A stretch of DNA of 64,000 nucleotides, taken from Streptomyces griseus. GTDB lineage: Bacteria; Actinomycetota; Actinomycetes; Nanopelagicales; Nanopelagicaceae. The position numbers and the translations under genes were made by a program. Positions 36,826-46,899 of the stretch are shown one piece after another; position 1 is the first letter of the stretch, and each line of letters begins with the position of its first letter. The notes under the pieces were generated by a model. It saw nothing but the letters and a program-made list of their open reading frames with translations. It was not told the DNA's origin and ran no database searches. The stretch covers positions 96,208 to 160,207 of the forward strand of contig CAMBDL010000002.1 in the NCBI GenBank assembly GCA_945865365.1, read 5' to 3'.

Positions 36826-37887
36826 ATGAGTAAAGAGCGCCATATCGAAACGTCAGCGATCACTGCTGGGCGGCCTGTTATTTCAGCAGATGCGTCGCTG
36901 AATCCTTCAATTGATTTAACGTCAACGTTTCATGCGGGTGGTCCGATTGGATATGGTCGATACGGCAACCAAACGTGGAGCGCGCTTGAAGTGGCAATTA
37001 GCGAACTCGAAGGTGGACAGACGTTAGTTTTTTCATCTGGGATGGCTGCAATAAGCGCCGTGTTTTCAATCCTGCCAGTAGGCGCCCCTGTAGTTGCATC
37101 TAATCAAGGTTATAGCGGAGTCATGACACTTCTAAAGACTTTTCACGAAAGCGGCCGCTTAGAAGTTCGATTTGTGGATGTTGTTAACACGGATGAAGTG
37201 ATTGACGCAATGAAAGGCGCAGCACTTATCTGGTTAGAGTCTCCCACCAATCCCTGTCTAGATGTTGCCGATCTCCCTTCACTTATTTCTGCGGCAAAGA
37301 AGTTAGGAATTGGCGTTGGCGTCGACAATACCTTTGCAACTCCACTTGTGCAGAATCCATTAGCGATGGGTGCCGATATTGTTATGCACTCTGTAACTAA
37401 GTTTTTATCGGGCCACAGCGATGTATTAATGGGCTCGCTATCTACTAGTGATCCCGCCCTGTTTAAGCGCCTCCATGAATCACGTAGTTTTAATGGCTCT
37501 ATTCCAGGCCCATTCGAAGCCTGGTTGGCACTGAGAGGTCTGCGAACATTTCCACTGCGATTTAATAAGGCCCAGGAAAATGCTAAGCAGTTAGTTGAGA
37601 AACTATCGGGACATGCAAAGGTTAGTCGTGTCCGCTACCCAGGCTTTGGGGCGGTAATCTCTTTTGAAGTAGCTGGAACAGCTGAAGAGACCCAGAAGGT
37701 GTGCGATTCATCGCGTTTGATCGCTCATGCAACAAGTCTCGGTGGCGTTGAATCATTATGGGAACGCAGACGTCGTTGGCCCATGGAGAGTCCAACTGTT
37801 CCTGAACAGTTAATTCGCTTGTCAGTTGGGTGCGAACATGTCGAGGATATCTGGAGCGACATCGAGCTCTCCCTCTCGGCTATCTAG
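36826..37887 (+). CDS. Cystathionine gamma-synthase/lyase-like PLP enzyme
   Basis: This 353-residue Cys/Met-metabolism PLP enzyme has GYGRYGNQTWSALEVAISEL, FSSGMAAISAVF, ESPTNPCLDV, VDNTFATP and the PLP lysine in HSVTKFLSGHSDV. It is slightly shorter than the usual 380-400 residues, mainly in the region before the final SLGGVESL block. Activity could be gamma-synthase, gamma-lyase or O-acyl-homoserine sulfhydrylase; sequence alone does not decide. It is the end of the LacI-PatB-oxidoreductase-CGS cluster. Confidence 0.85.
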   Translation: MSKERHIETSAITAGRPVISADASLNPSIDLTSTFHAGGPIGYGRYGNQTWSALEVAISELEGGQTLVFSSGMAAISAVFSILPVGAPVVASNQGYSGVMTLLKTFHESGRLEVRFVDVVNTDEVIDAMKGAALIWLESPTNPCLDVADLPSLISAAKKLGIGVGVDNTFATPLVQNPLAMGADIVMHSVTKFLSGHSDVLMGSLSTSDPALFKRLHESRSFNGSIPGPFEAWLALRGLRTFPLRFNKAQENAKQLVEKLSGHAKVSRVRYPGFGAVISFEVAGTAEETQKVCDSSRLIAHATSLGGVESLWERRRRWPMESPTVPEQLIRLSVGCEHVEDIWSDIELSLSAI

Positions 37888-37921
37888 AGAAATTATTGGC
37901 AATAGCGAGTATTTTTATCTT

Positions 37922-38071
37922 ATGGTTAAAGCATTTCGGCGATTATTTGCAGCAGTCACTGTCGCAGTTTTAGCCTTTCGCGCCGTAGGCTCTTTTCTTT
38001 CGTGGATTGAGCATCAAGAAGATTCAACTACAGATGCCTGGATTGATGAAGATGAGTTTGAAGATGCCTGA
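37922..38071 (+). CDS. Small membrane protein, 49 residues
   Basis: The protein has one N-terminal membrane helix (LFAAVTVAVLAFRAVGSFL) and a very acidic tail ending DEDEFEDA. The frame extends upstream inside the CGS-like gene, but ATG 37922 has TATTTT 6 nt before it, fitting a leaderless mRNA. It overlaps the next small membrane protein by 8 bp. No family recognised. Confidence 0.55.
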   Translation: MVKAFRRLFAAVTVAVLAFRAVGSFLSWIEHQEDSTTDAWIDEDEFEDA

Positions 38072-38447
38072 GACTGCTTACGTTCCGGGTACATGCAATA
38101 TTGGTGGTGGCGAAGTTCGCCGAAGGCAATTCGTTGCTCTCATTGGTTTATTTTTCTCAGTTAGCTCACTCATAGCTCTCATTTCAGTTAATGCTCCACG
38201 TGAAGCGCGGTTTGGAATTTTCTTCCCACTGCTCGTTGCATCCGTTGGCTATATTCAGTCACGAAGTAAGTTCTGCCTTGCCTATGGCTTTGCGGGTAAT
38301 TTTAATTTTGGCACGTTAGGTGATATTTCACGAGTAAGTGATCCAATTAACCGCGCAGCCGACCGTAAGACTGCGTCGAGTATTCTCTTAAAATCATTTT
38401 TATTGGCTGCTATAGCGACATTGGCGGTATTAGCAGTACCATTTTAA
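38064..38447 (+). CDS. Conserved membrane protein with GTCNIGGGEVRRR motif
   Basis: The protein has 127 residues: a short N-terminal motif PGTCNIGGGEVRRRQ, two central helices (FVALIGLFFSVSSLIALI and FGIFFPLLVASVGYIQ), then RSKFCLAYGFAGNFNFG and a C-terminal helix. The Cys-Asn-Ile-Gly start and FCxAY...NFG core recur in an unnamed bacterial membrane family. Function is unknown. ATG 38064 was chosen because it overlaps the preceding gene and removes a non-conserved N-terminus. hpf follows after 2 bp. Confidence 0.65.
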   Translation: MPETAYVPGTCNIGGGEVRRRQFVALIGLFFSVSSLIALISVNAPREARFGIFFPLLVASVGYIQSRSKFCLAYGFAGNFNFGTLGDISRVSDPINRAADRKTASSILLKSFLLAAIATLAVLAVPF

Positions 38448-38449
38448 AC

Positions 38450-38791
38450 ATGAAGATTTACATTCATACACGAAATGCAGATTTAGCCGAAGATTTTAAA
38501 GTAATCGTAGAAGAGAAACTCAATAGCATGGAGCGATTTAGTGTAGCTATAGATCGCGTTGAAGTTGAGATTCTTCATGAGACCAACCCTCATCAGGGAA
38601 AACATTCGCACCGAGTGATTTTAACTTCGCATGGATCGGGGCCATTCATTAAATCTGAGGCAGCCGAATTTAACGATGTAGCTGCATTTGACACCGCAGT
38701 AAAAGCATTTGCATTTCAAATTCGAAAAATTCACGAACGAATCAAAGAGATTGATCATGATACTTTAAGAAATCATAAGTACAGTCTTTAA
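38450..38791 (+). CDS. hpf: Ribosome hibernation-promoting factor, short form
   Basis: This 113-residue protein has the HPF/RaiA domain: MKIYIHTRNADLAEDFKVIV, VEVEILHETNP and a C-terminal KIHERIKEI. It binds the decoding centre and silences ribosomes in starvation. The C-terminal dimerisation domain of long HPF, usual in actinobacteria, is absent, so this is the short form. It is also not in its usual place between comF and secA. Confidence 0.88.
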   Translation: MKIYIHTRNADLAEDFKVIVEEKLNSMERFSVAIDRVEVEILHETNPHQGKHSHRVILTSHGSGPFIKSEAAEFNDVAAFDTAVKAFAFQIRKIHERIKEIDHDTLRNHKYSL

Positions 38792-39702
38792 ACTATTGCA
38801 GTTCCATCTTTACGTGTTGCAGTAAGGCTCGCAACTGTTGTAATGGCCAAACTTGCAACAATTACCCCAAGACTAAATTCAATGGCCACATGTGGAAGTT
38901 TAATTCCAAAAATGCGATGAACTCCAACTCCGTGGAAGGCCTCTATTAGCATTTTTACCCCAATAAAAGCCAGAATAAAGGAGAGACCTTTTGACAAGTA
39001 AACTAGACGAGTTAATAAACCCTGCAACAAGAAGTAGAGCTGACGCAGGCCCATTAGTGCGAAGATATTTGCGCAAATGACTATGTATGGGTCGCGAGTG
39101 ATTCCGAAGATGGCTGGAATTGAATCAAGGGCAAAAACCAAATCAGTAACTCCCAAGGACAAGAGCGCGATCGTGAATGTATTTGCACCGCGTCGGCGCA
39201 TCCACGTTATGTATTTGTCCTCTTTCCATTCGCTCTCTGCACGGGAATCTTCAGCGAGTAGTCGGTATGCAGTGAAGATGAGGAAGGCTCCAAATATGAA
39301 GAAAGCGGCGACGAAGCGCTCAATTATTACCGTCCCTGCGGTGATAAAGAGTCCACGAAGTATGAGTGCGATTATGATCCCCAGAAGTAGGACTAATTGC
39401 TGGCGAGTTGATTCAACTTTGAGACGGGTTAAGATAATTACAAATACAAAGATATTATCGACCGATAGCGCGTACTCCGTTAACCAACCAGCGAAGAACT
39501 CCTTTTGAGCTAAGGGATCCGAAGTCCAATTAGGCATAAAGAAACCAAAAATGAGAGCGGCAGAGACATAGATCGCAGTCCAGATCGCAGCTTCAGCAAT
39601 AGTTGTCTCTACATTACGCCTCACAATTGCGATGGTGAGGTCAACGAGAATTACGGCAGAGAGAATGCCGATAGTGATGAGCCAAGTTGCCATAGATTCC
39701 AT
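38788..39702 (-). CDS. TerC-family integral membrane protein (Alx-like)
   Basis: This 304-residue protein has about eight helices and the TerC aspartate motifs LSVDNIFVFVIIL and FALDSIPAIFGIT. Relatives export Mn2+ or other metal ions to help metallate exported proteins. ATG 39702 follows the GH13 stop by 17 nt; an open frame to 39741 would overlap that gene. It is convergent with hpf, with 4 bp overlap. Confidence 0.9.
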   Translation of the reverse strand: MESMATWLITIGILSAVILVDLTIAIVRRNVETTIAEAAIWTAIYVSAALIFGFFMPNWTSDPLAQKEFFAGWLTEYALSVDNIFVFVIILTRLKVESTRQQLVLLLGIIIALILRGLFITAGTVIIERFVAAFFIFGAFLIFTAYRLLAEDSRAESEWKEDKYITWMRRRGANTFTIALLSLGVTDLVFALDSIPAIFGITRDPYIVICANIFALMGLRQLYFLLQGLLTRLVYLSKGLSFILAFIGVKMLIEAFHGVGVHRIFGIKLPHVAIEFSLGVIVASLAITTVASLTATRKDGTAIV

Positions 39703-39719
39703 GCAGCGTATTGTGCCAG

Positions 39720-41327
39720 TTAGTTTGAGATCCAGATGCACGAACGTGCTGGTAGGAGTTTCTTGCCGACACTTACTTGAAAATCACCAGAACTGGCTAG
39801 GAGAATTTCACCTGCTATATTAAATTCTTTACTTTGGTCAGATACGTTCATTACAACAGTAAAGGCACCGCGAGTAAAGGCCAGAATTGAACCATCTTTA
39901 CTGCCATGAATAGGGGATTCAATCCACGTAATCTCTTGGCTAGCCAAGAGATATTGGCGGCGAAGCGCAAGTGCGGCTCTAAAGAGATTGAGAAGGCTCG
40001 CTGAATCTTTAAATTGCTTCTCCACTGTGTGGCTTTGCCATGATTGTGATATCGGCAGCCAAGGAGTGCCGGCAGTAAATCCGAATGGCGTCGAATCACC
40101 GCTCCATGGCAAGGGGATGCGTGCACCATCTCTCCCCTTAACTAATCCGCCAGAGCGCACGAAGGAAGGATCCTGGCGATCGCTATCATGGAGTTCTCCA
40201 TCAGGTAGGCCTAGCTCTTGGCCAGCAAAAATATAGTTAGAGCCTGGTAACGCTAAAACGAAAAGCGATAGTGCTCGAGAAGCTTCATCGCCAATACGTG
40301 ATGCAACTCGAGGGGAGTCGTGATTACTCAGTGCCCATGTTGGCAAAGCATCCACAGTTGCATTTAATTCGAGAGAGCGATTGATTACCTCGAATAGATG
40401 AGCAGCTTCAAAAGGTGCTGTTAGCAAATCAAAATTAAAAACTTGATGAAGTTCATCGGCTCGAACATATTTTGTTGCATTAATGGGTGGATGCACCCAC
40501 GCTTCGGCAACTGCCATTATCTCTCGATCGCCATAGGAATCAAAAATCTTCCTCCAGTCACGGTAGATTTCGTGAACCCCTTGCCGATCAAAGTATGGAA
40601 CAGTAAGAAGTAACTCATTTCTTTTTTCAGGCTCCATTGGATAATCAAGTCTGAGTGCATTACTCAGGCCCTGCGGATCGTGGTGGTTCTCTAAAATATC
40701 TTCTTTTACTAATCCGTGTGCAACATCGATACGAAAGCCATCGACGCCAAGATCGAGCCAAAAGCGCAGTGTTTTTTCAAAATCTTCTTTGACGTCAGCA
40801 TTGTCCCAATTCAAATCAGGCTGTGATGAATCAAATAGATGAAGGTAAAACTGCCCGTCAGCCACTTGCGTCCATGAAGGACCACCGAAAAGCGAGATCC
40901 AGTTATTAGGTGGAGTCCCATCGGCATGTGCGTTATAGAAATGAAAACGCGCACGCTCGGCAGAGCCAGGGGCGGCAAGTAGTGCGGCCTGAAACCATTC
41001 ATGCTGATCAGAAAAGTGATTGGGAACAATATCTGCGAGCACCTTTAAATGTAGTTCATGCGCACGATGAATGAGAGCCTTAACATCGTCAAGATTGCCA
41101 AAACGAGGGTCTACATTGCGAGGATCTGCAACGTCGTATCCACCATCTTTATTTGGAGAGGTATAGAAAGGACTGAGCCAGATTGCATCAACACCGAGCT
41201 GTTGTACATAGTCGAGTTTGGATGTGATTCCAGGCAGATCGCCTTCACCATCGCCATTTGAATCATAGAAGGAGCGGGGATAAATCTGGTAAATGACCGC
41301 TTCTTTCCACCACGGCAATGACCTCAC
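39720..41327 (-). CDS. GH13 alpha-glucosidase (oligo-1,6-glucosidase-like)
   Basis: This 535-residue glycoside hydrolase family 13 enzyme begins WWKEAVIYQIYPRSF and has DIVPNHFSDQH, the nucleophile in DGFRIDVAHG, the acid/base in AVAEAWV and SNHDSPR. It hydrolyses alpha-linked glucosides such as isomaltose or maltose. There is no signal peptide, so it is cytosolic and needs a sugar importer encoded elsewhere. It starts at GTG 41327 with TAAGTT 6 nt upstream, suggesting a leaderless mRNA. A LacI-type half-palindrome lies about 75 bp upstream. Confidence 0.92.
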   Translation of the reverse strand: MRSLPWWKEAVIYQIYPRSFYDSNGDGEGDLPGITSKLDYVQQLGVDAIWLSPFYTSPNKDGGYDVADPRNVDPRFGNLDDVKALIHRAHELHLKVLADIVPNHFSDQHEWFQAALLAAPGSAERARFHFYNAHADGTPPNNWISLFGGPSWTQVADGQFYLHLFDSSQPDLNWDNADVKEDFEKTLRFWLDLGVDGFRIDVAHGLVKEDILENHHDPQGLSNALRLDYPMEPEKRNELLLTVPYFDRQGVHEIYRDWRKIFDSYGDREIMAVAEAWVHPPINATKYVRADELHQVFNFDLLTAPFEAAHLFEVINRSLELNATVDALPTWALSNHDSPRVASRIGDEASRALSLFVLALPGSNYIFAGQELGLPDGELHDSDRQDPSFVRSGGLVKGRDGARIPLPWSGDSTPFGFTAGTPWLPISQSWQSHTVEKQFKDSASLLNLFRAALALRRQYLLASQEITWIESPIHGSKDGSILAFTRGAFTVVMNVSDQSKEFNIAGEILLASSGDFQVSVGKKLLPARSCIWISN

Positions 41328-41399
41328 TGACTGAACTTAAACCAAGAGCCATAGGTATATCCATGTAATAACCCTGAAAGCAGGGCTTCAATGTTTCGC

Positions 41400-41421
41400 T
41401 TTGATAACGTTTTATGCCAAA
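41400..41421. promoter_or_regulatory. Candidate LacI-type operator upstream of the GH13 gene
   Basis: tttgataacgttttatgcca (41400-41419) is an imperfect palindrome around a central CG, the usual form of LacI-family operators in sugar genes. Only the inner aacgtt is perfectly symmetric. It lies in the 113-bp gap upstream of the glucosidase. Confidence 0.3.
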
Positions 41422-41440
41422 AGAATTTTGCAAGAGTGCA

Positions 41441-41899
41441 TCAAGAGGTTGGCGAAGGGCTTGCCTTTGCAGATTTACTCTTCTTCTTTGAAGAGATTTG
41501 GGGAGTCTTTAATGGCACTACTGGTTGGATAGGTTTTTCAGGTGGTTGACCCATTGCAAGAATCGACGCATCTCGATTTGAATTCGCTACCGCGATTTCT
41601 GCTCTTTGAGTTGCAATAACTTCTATCTTAGCCGCTGGTTTCTTTGCCACTCGCAGGGCGCTTTTTGCTTTTCGATTTGCATTATTGACCGCGGCCATGA
41701 ATTCTTGATTAATAACCATTCGAAGAGCTTCGCGAGACTTCATCTCAGTTTGATAAGCCGACAGCGCCACCTTATATTGAGTCATCAAAGTTTGAAAATC
41801 TGGCGACGGCGATGGTGTGGCATCTGCGAAAGAGGAGCTTGCCGAGCCAGCGGCAATACATAGCCCAAGGGCTATCACTGCAATACGGGGCATTCTCAT
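41441..41899 (-). CDS. Secreted coiled-coil protein with Lys/Ser/Pro tail
   Basis: The protein has about 152 residues with a signal peptide (IAVIALGLCIAAGSASSSFA), a central alpha-helical region rich in Ala/Lys/Glu and a basic C-terminal KKKSKSAKASPSPTS. It has no recognised domain. It resembles other small exported coiled-coil proteins of freshwater actinobacteria. ATG 41899 places the signal peptide at the N-terminus; an in-frame GTG 41905 is also possible. Confidence 0.65.
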   Translation of the reverse strand: MRMPRIAVIALGLCIAAGSASSSFADATPSPSPDFQTLMTQYKVALSAYQTEMKSREALRMVINQEFMAAVNNANRKAKSALRVAKKPAAKIEVIATQRAEIAVANSNRDASILAMGQPPEKPIQPVVPLKTPQISSKKKSKSAKASPSPTS

Positions 41900-41998
41900 A
41901 GCCACATCATGCAGTATTTCTTTGTGCTTTCTCTGTGAAAGCCATCAAAAGGACGGGATTTTATTGGCAAGACGCGCCAGGCATGAAAGAGTGGTGCA

Positions 41999-42682
41999 AT
42001 GGCCGAGCTCATAATGATCGTCGACGACGAACCAGGAGTGCGGGCTCTGCTCAATGACACACTTCGCATTGCCGGTTTTGAGACTATCGAAGCCAGCGAT
42101 GGCATGTCGGCCTTAACCCTCCTGCGCACAAACAAGCCTGCCCTGATGGTCATAGACATAAATATGCCTCTGATGGATGGCTTTGAACTTGTTGAGCGGA
42201 TACGCAGCAACAATGATCTGACTCCAGTTTTAATGCTTACGGCACGTGAAGATAAAGGCGACATCACTCGAGGATTAAAAATCGGTGCCGATGACTATGT
42301 GATTAAGCCATTTGGTATTGAAGAGCTGATTCTGCGGATAAAAGCGATACTCCGCCGCTCAATGAAGTCGACTACTGTGCCAACAAAGTTAGCGTGTGGG
42401 CCAATCACCATAGATGACGAACAACACTTAGTGACTTTTAATGGCGAGGAAGTCGAATTATCACCCACTGAGTACAGACTTCTGCAAATATTAGTAGAAA
42501 AAAAGGGTCGCGTACTTACTAAAAAGCTCTTGTTAGATGAAGTGTGGGGAATAACTTTCGAATCTGAAAGTACAGTTACAGATACATATATTTCTTACTT
42601 GCGCAAGAAGTTCCACAGAGATGGATTTGACGGCATCAAAACCATTCGTGGAGTAGGTTTTCAGATACAAGAACCAAAATAA
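41999..42682 (+). CDS. OmpR-family response regulator
   Basis: This 227-residue protein has the receiver pocket IVDDEPG, phospho-Asp in MVIDINMPLMDG, DDYVIKPFG and a winged-helix domain (GRVLTKKLLLDEVWG, TYISYLRKKFHRDG). It is followed by a histidine kinase after 5 nt, forming a stand-alone two-component system. The target genes are unknown. Confidence 0.92.
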   Translation: MAELIMIVDDEPGVRALLNDTLRIAGFETIEASDGMSALTLLRTNKPALMVIDINMPLMDGFELVERIRSNNDLTPVLMLTAREDKGDITRGLKIGADDYVIKPFGIEELILRIKAILRRSMKSTTVPTKLACGPITIDDEQHLVTFNGEEVELSPTEYRLLQILVEKKGRVLTKKLLLDEVWGITFESESTVTDTYISYLRKKFHRDGFDGIKTIRGVGFQIQEPK

Positions 42683-42687
42683 AGGTA

Positions 42688-43842
42688 ATGAAAAATAAAT
42701 CAAGGCAAGTAATTTCAACTGCCATTATTACATCTTTACTCTCAATTCTTATTGGGGGGTTTGCAATTTGGGGTTCTTATAGCGCAGAGATTTCAATCAT
42801 TGATGACCATATGGCAGTAGTAGCCAGCAATGTGAACTCTAATCCGACAGATGCAATCACGAGTGCACTTTTGAGCCTAGATCAAAATAGTTATGACTTC
42901 ACTCTGGCATTTACGACTCAAGATGGTTCGGTCACTGTTCTTAAAGAGTCCAAAAATGCTATTTTAGGAAGTAATACCCATTTACGGACTAGAGAGATAA
43001 GTATTCAAGAGGGAGAAGTTCTCATAATCTCCGCTTCATTATCTGACATTGATAAAAACTTAGAAAAGAATCTGCTCAGACTCCTAATTTTTATTATTTT
43101 CGCTAACGCGCTTGCATCCTATATATCTATCTCCATCTCCCGTGCCGGCGCCTTAACCTTAGAGCGCTCTCAACGTGAAAAAATGCAGGAGTTTTTAGGC
43201 GATGCCGCTCATGAGCTACGAACCCCATTAACGGTGGTAAAGGGCTACACGGAGTTGTTGGAAGGCAAAGCCTTAGATGGACAGCAGCAGGAGTTAGCAT
43301 TTAGCCGTCTAAAGAATGAAATCAAACGAATGGAATCCTTAATCGGTGATTTACTTATTTTGGCTGAACTCGGCGAAGACAATGCTATTAATATCGAAGA
43401 GATCTCACTCTCGGAGCTTTTATGGGAGAACCTCAAAGATTTTCAGACCTTATCGCCGAACCGTAAAGTCACGGCAAATATTGAAAATGGAGTTCTTTTC
43501 ATGGGTTCCGAGAAATATATGCGTAGATTTATTCAAAATGCACTAACTAATGTTCGCGTTCACACAAAAGCCGACATCCCTGTTGAAGTCACTTTGGTGA
43601 GTGGCAAGCACATTCATCTAGTTATTGAAGATGGAGGGGAGGGTTTGCCAAAGGAGTTTTATGGTGAGAAGGTTCAAGGGCTCAAACGCTTCGATAGATC
43701 TCGTTCTCGCGATACTGGTGGTAGCGGCTTAGGAATGAGCATTATGAGCGCAGTTATTGAGTGGCACAAAGGTGAACTCAATCTTCAGCAAAGCCAGTTA
43801 GGCGGATTGGCAATAGAAGTTAGACTTACCTCAAATGTCTAA
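42688..43842 (+). CDS. Sensor histidine kinase lacking a visible HAMP domain
   Basis: The protein has 384 residues: TM1 about 8-28, a small sensor of about 100 residues, TM2 about 128-148, then almost directly HisKA with the phospho-His in GDAAHELRTPLTVVKG, and HATPase with FIQNALTNVRVHTK and GSGLGMSIMSAVIEWH. No HAMP segment is visible between TM2 and the dimerisation helix. It pairs with the regulator upstream. Its end overlaps the methyltransferase gene by 8 bp. Confidence 0.9.
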   Translation: MKNKSRQVISTAIITSLLSILIGGFAIWGSYSAEISIIDDHMAVVASNVNSNPTDAITSALLSLDQNSYDFTLAFTTQDGSVTVLKESKNAILGSNTHLRTREISIQEGEVLIISASLSDIDKNLEKNLLRLLIFIIFANALASYISISISRAGALTLERSQREKMQEFLGDAAHELRTPLTVVKGYTELLEGKALDGQQQELAFSRLKNEIKRMESLIGDLLILAELGEDNAINIEEISLSELLWENLKDFQTLSPNRKVTANIENGVLFMGSEKYMRRFIQNALTNVRVHTKADIPVEVTLVSGKHIHLVIEDGGEGLPKEFYGEKVQGLKRFDRSRSRDTGGSGLGMSIMSAVIEWHKGELNLQQSQLGGLAIEVRLTSNV

Positions 43843-45028
43843 GTCACTTGAAGAAGCATTTAGCGAGGCTTCTGTTCATATTATTAATCCCGCGACTTTC
43901 GTGAGAGCAGTACTTTCAGGGCGCCGCAGAAATATGCAAACCGAGTTTGAACGAATTGATATACGTCCAGTTGAGATTAAAGGTAGCGTAAAGCTGCAAA
44001 TCAGTCACAACGATGGCCGAGCAACCACAACTAAGAATATTGATTCCGACCCACTAAAGATTACTGAATTATTGGAAAGTGGATATGCAAACATATTGGT
44101 GGAACATATCAAGGGATCTATTTCGATACGTATTACAAAGAGTGGAGAAGCTCACGTTAGTCATACAAGTAAATCTCTCGAGCAGAATTTGAACCACGAT
44201 AAGAAAAAGCAGCGCTTACTTGATCCAGCCGATCCATTCCTATTAGAAGTTGGTATTGCCGATCATAAGGGTGCAATTAAACCCTCTAAGAACGACAAAT
44301 ACTTACAAGTTGAAGAGTTCTTACGTTTACTGGTACCCACTCTGGAAGCTGCAATTATTGCTGGGCAGATACATAAGCCAACAGAGACCAATCCATTAAC
44401 AATCGTCGATTTAGGTTGTGGGCATGCTTACTTAACATTCGCTGCACATCAGTATTTACGTTCAATTGGCATACCGGTTCACGTGACTGGAATTGATGTT
44501 CGAACCTCTTCTCGAGATCGCAATAATAAAATTGCCCAGAATTTAGGGATAAGCGAGACGATTAATTTTAAAGCTGAAGAAATCGCATCAACAACTGCCC
44601 AAACTGCTGATGTTGTAATTGCGCTACATGCATGTGATACCGCAACCGATGATGCTATTGCTTGGGCTGTTATGGCTGCGTCAAAGTTAATGTTGATCGC
44701 TCCATGTTGCCACCATGATATTCAGCGACAAATGAGCCAGAGTCCTGAACCCTGGGGAGCGCTTACTAAGTTTGGTCTGATGAAAGAGCGCTTAGGAGAT
44801 TTGCTGACAGATTCATTACGTGCTCAATTACTGCGCATAGTGGGATATCGTGTTGAAGTTATTGAGTTTATTAGTGGCGAGCACACACCTAGAAATATGA
44901 TGATTAGAGCAGTCAAGACTGATGCCAAGGCTGAGGCAATCGATGTCCAGAGATATCGTGAGATCTGTGAGCAATGGGGTATTACGCCAGCCCTTGAGAA
45001 GAAACTTCCTTCTCTTTACATCGGTTAG
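43835..45028 (+). CDS. SAM-dependent methyltransferase (Methyltransf_32-like)
   Basis: The protein has 397 residues. An N-terminal region of about 150 residues contains LLDPADPFLLEVGIADHKGAI, then a Rossmann methyltransferase with IVDLGCGHAYLTFAAHQYL, VTGIDVR and IALHACDTATDDAI, followed by LIAPCCHHD. The CCHH and HACDTATD motifs fit the METTL25/Methyltransf_32 type rather than small-molecule methyltransferases. RNA is a plausible substrate, unproven. It is coupled to the histidine kinase upstream. Confidence 0.82.
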   Translation: MSKSLEEAFSEASVHIINPATFVRAVLSGRRRNMQTEFERIDIRPVEIKGSVKLQISHNDGRATTTKNIDSDPLKITELLESGYANILVEHIKGSISIRITKSGEAHVSHTSKSLEQNLNHDKKKQRLLDPADPFLLEVGIADHKGAIKPSKNDKYLQVEEFLRLLVPTLEAAIIAGQIHKPTETNPLTIVDLGCGHAYLTFAAHQYLRSIGIPVHVTGIDVRTSSRDRNNKIAQNLGISETINFKAEEIASTTAQTADVVIALHACDTATDDAIAWAVMAASKLMLIAPCCHHDIQRQMSQSPEPWGALTKFGLMKERLGDLLTDSLRAQLLRIVGYRVEVIEFISGEHTPRNMMIRAVKTDAKAEAIDVQRYREICEQWGITPALEKKLPSLYIG

Positions 45029-46363
<1,335 letters not shown>

Positions 46364-46372
46364 AGGTGGAGA

Positions 46373-46861
46373 ATGAAAATCAATAAGAAACTAGCGATTG
46401 CCGCAATACTTGCGCTTTCGATTTCATCCCTAACGGCATGCGGAGGAAATGATCCAGTGGCAGATACAGCAGCAGGACTTTATTCAGTAACAGGTAATGC
46501 AGGTGAGGCGCCAACAATCACAGCCCCAACTGGAACACCTCCATCTACTTTGCAGACTCAAGACATTATTGTCGGAAGTGGAACTGAAGTTCTTGCGACG
46601 TCGACTTTGACGGTTCACTACACATTGATGTCATGGTCAACAGGAACGATCGTTGAATCATCATGGAACAGTGGTCAACCAGCGACATTTCCTCTTTCAG
46701 GCGTTATCGCGGGATGGCAACAAGGTTTACCGGGAGCAAAGGTAGGCGGCCGCCGCTTATTAGTTATTCCAGCAGACCTTGGTTATGGTCCTAACGGATC
46801 AGGGCCAATTGGTCCAAATGAAACTTTAATTTTCGTTGTCGACATTATCGGAGTTTCATAG
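46373..46861 (+). CDS. FKBP-type peptidyl-prolyl isomerase lipoprotein
   Basis: This 162-residue lipoprotein has the lipobox LTAC (Cys 23) after a signal peptide. A short linker leads to an FKBP domain with TLTVHYTLMSW, GVIAGWQQGLPGAKVGGRR and LVIPADLGYG. It probably catalyses prolyl isomerisation on the outer face of the membrane. It follows argG after 9 bp. Confidence 0.9.
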   Translation: MKINKKLAIAAILALSISSLTACGGNDPVADTAAGLYSVTGNAGEAPTITAPTGTPPSTLQTQDIIVGSGTEVLATSTLTVHYTLMSWSTGTIVESSWNSGQPATFPLSGVIAGWQQGLPGAKVGGRRLLVIPADLGYGPNGSGPIGPNETLIFVVDIIGVS

Positions 46862-46899
46862 TTTGCCAACCGTTCACATTGACCAGATAGGGTTGTGAT

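Noticed and set aside
41372..41385. Terminator between the secreted protein gene and the glucosidase gene
   Set aside because: The ccctg/caggg stem is only 5 bp and not followed by a clear T-run on either strand.
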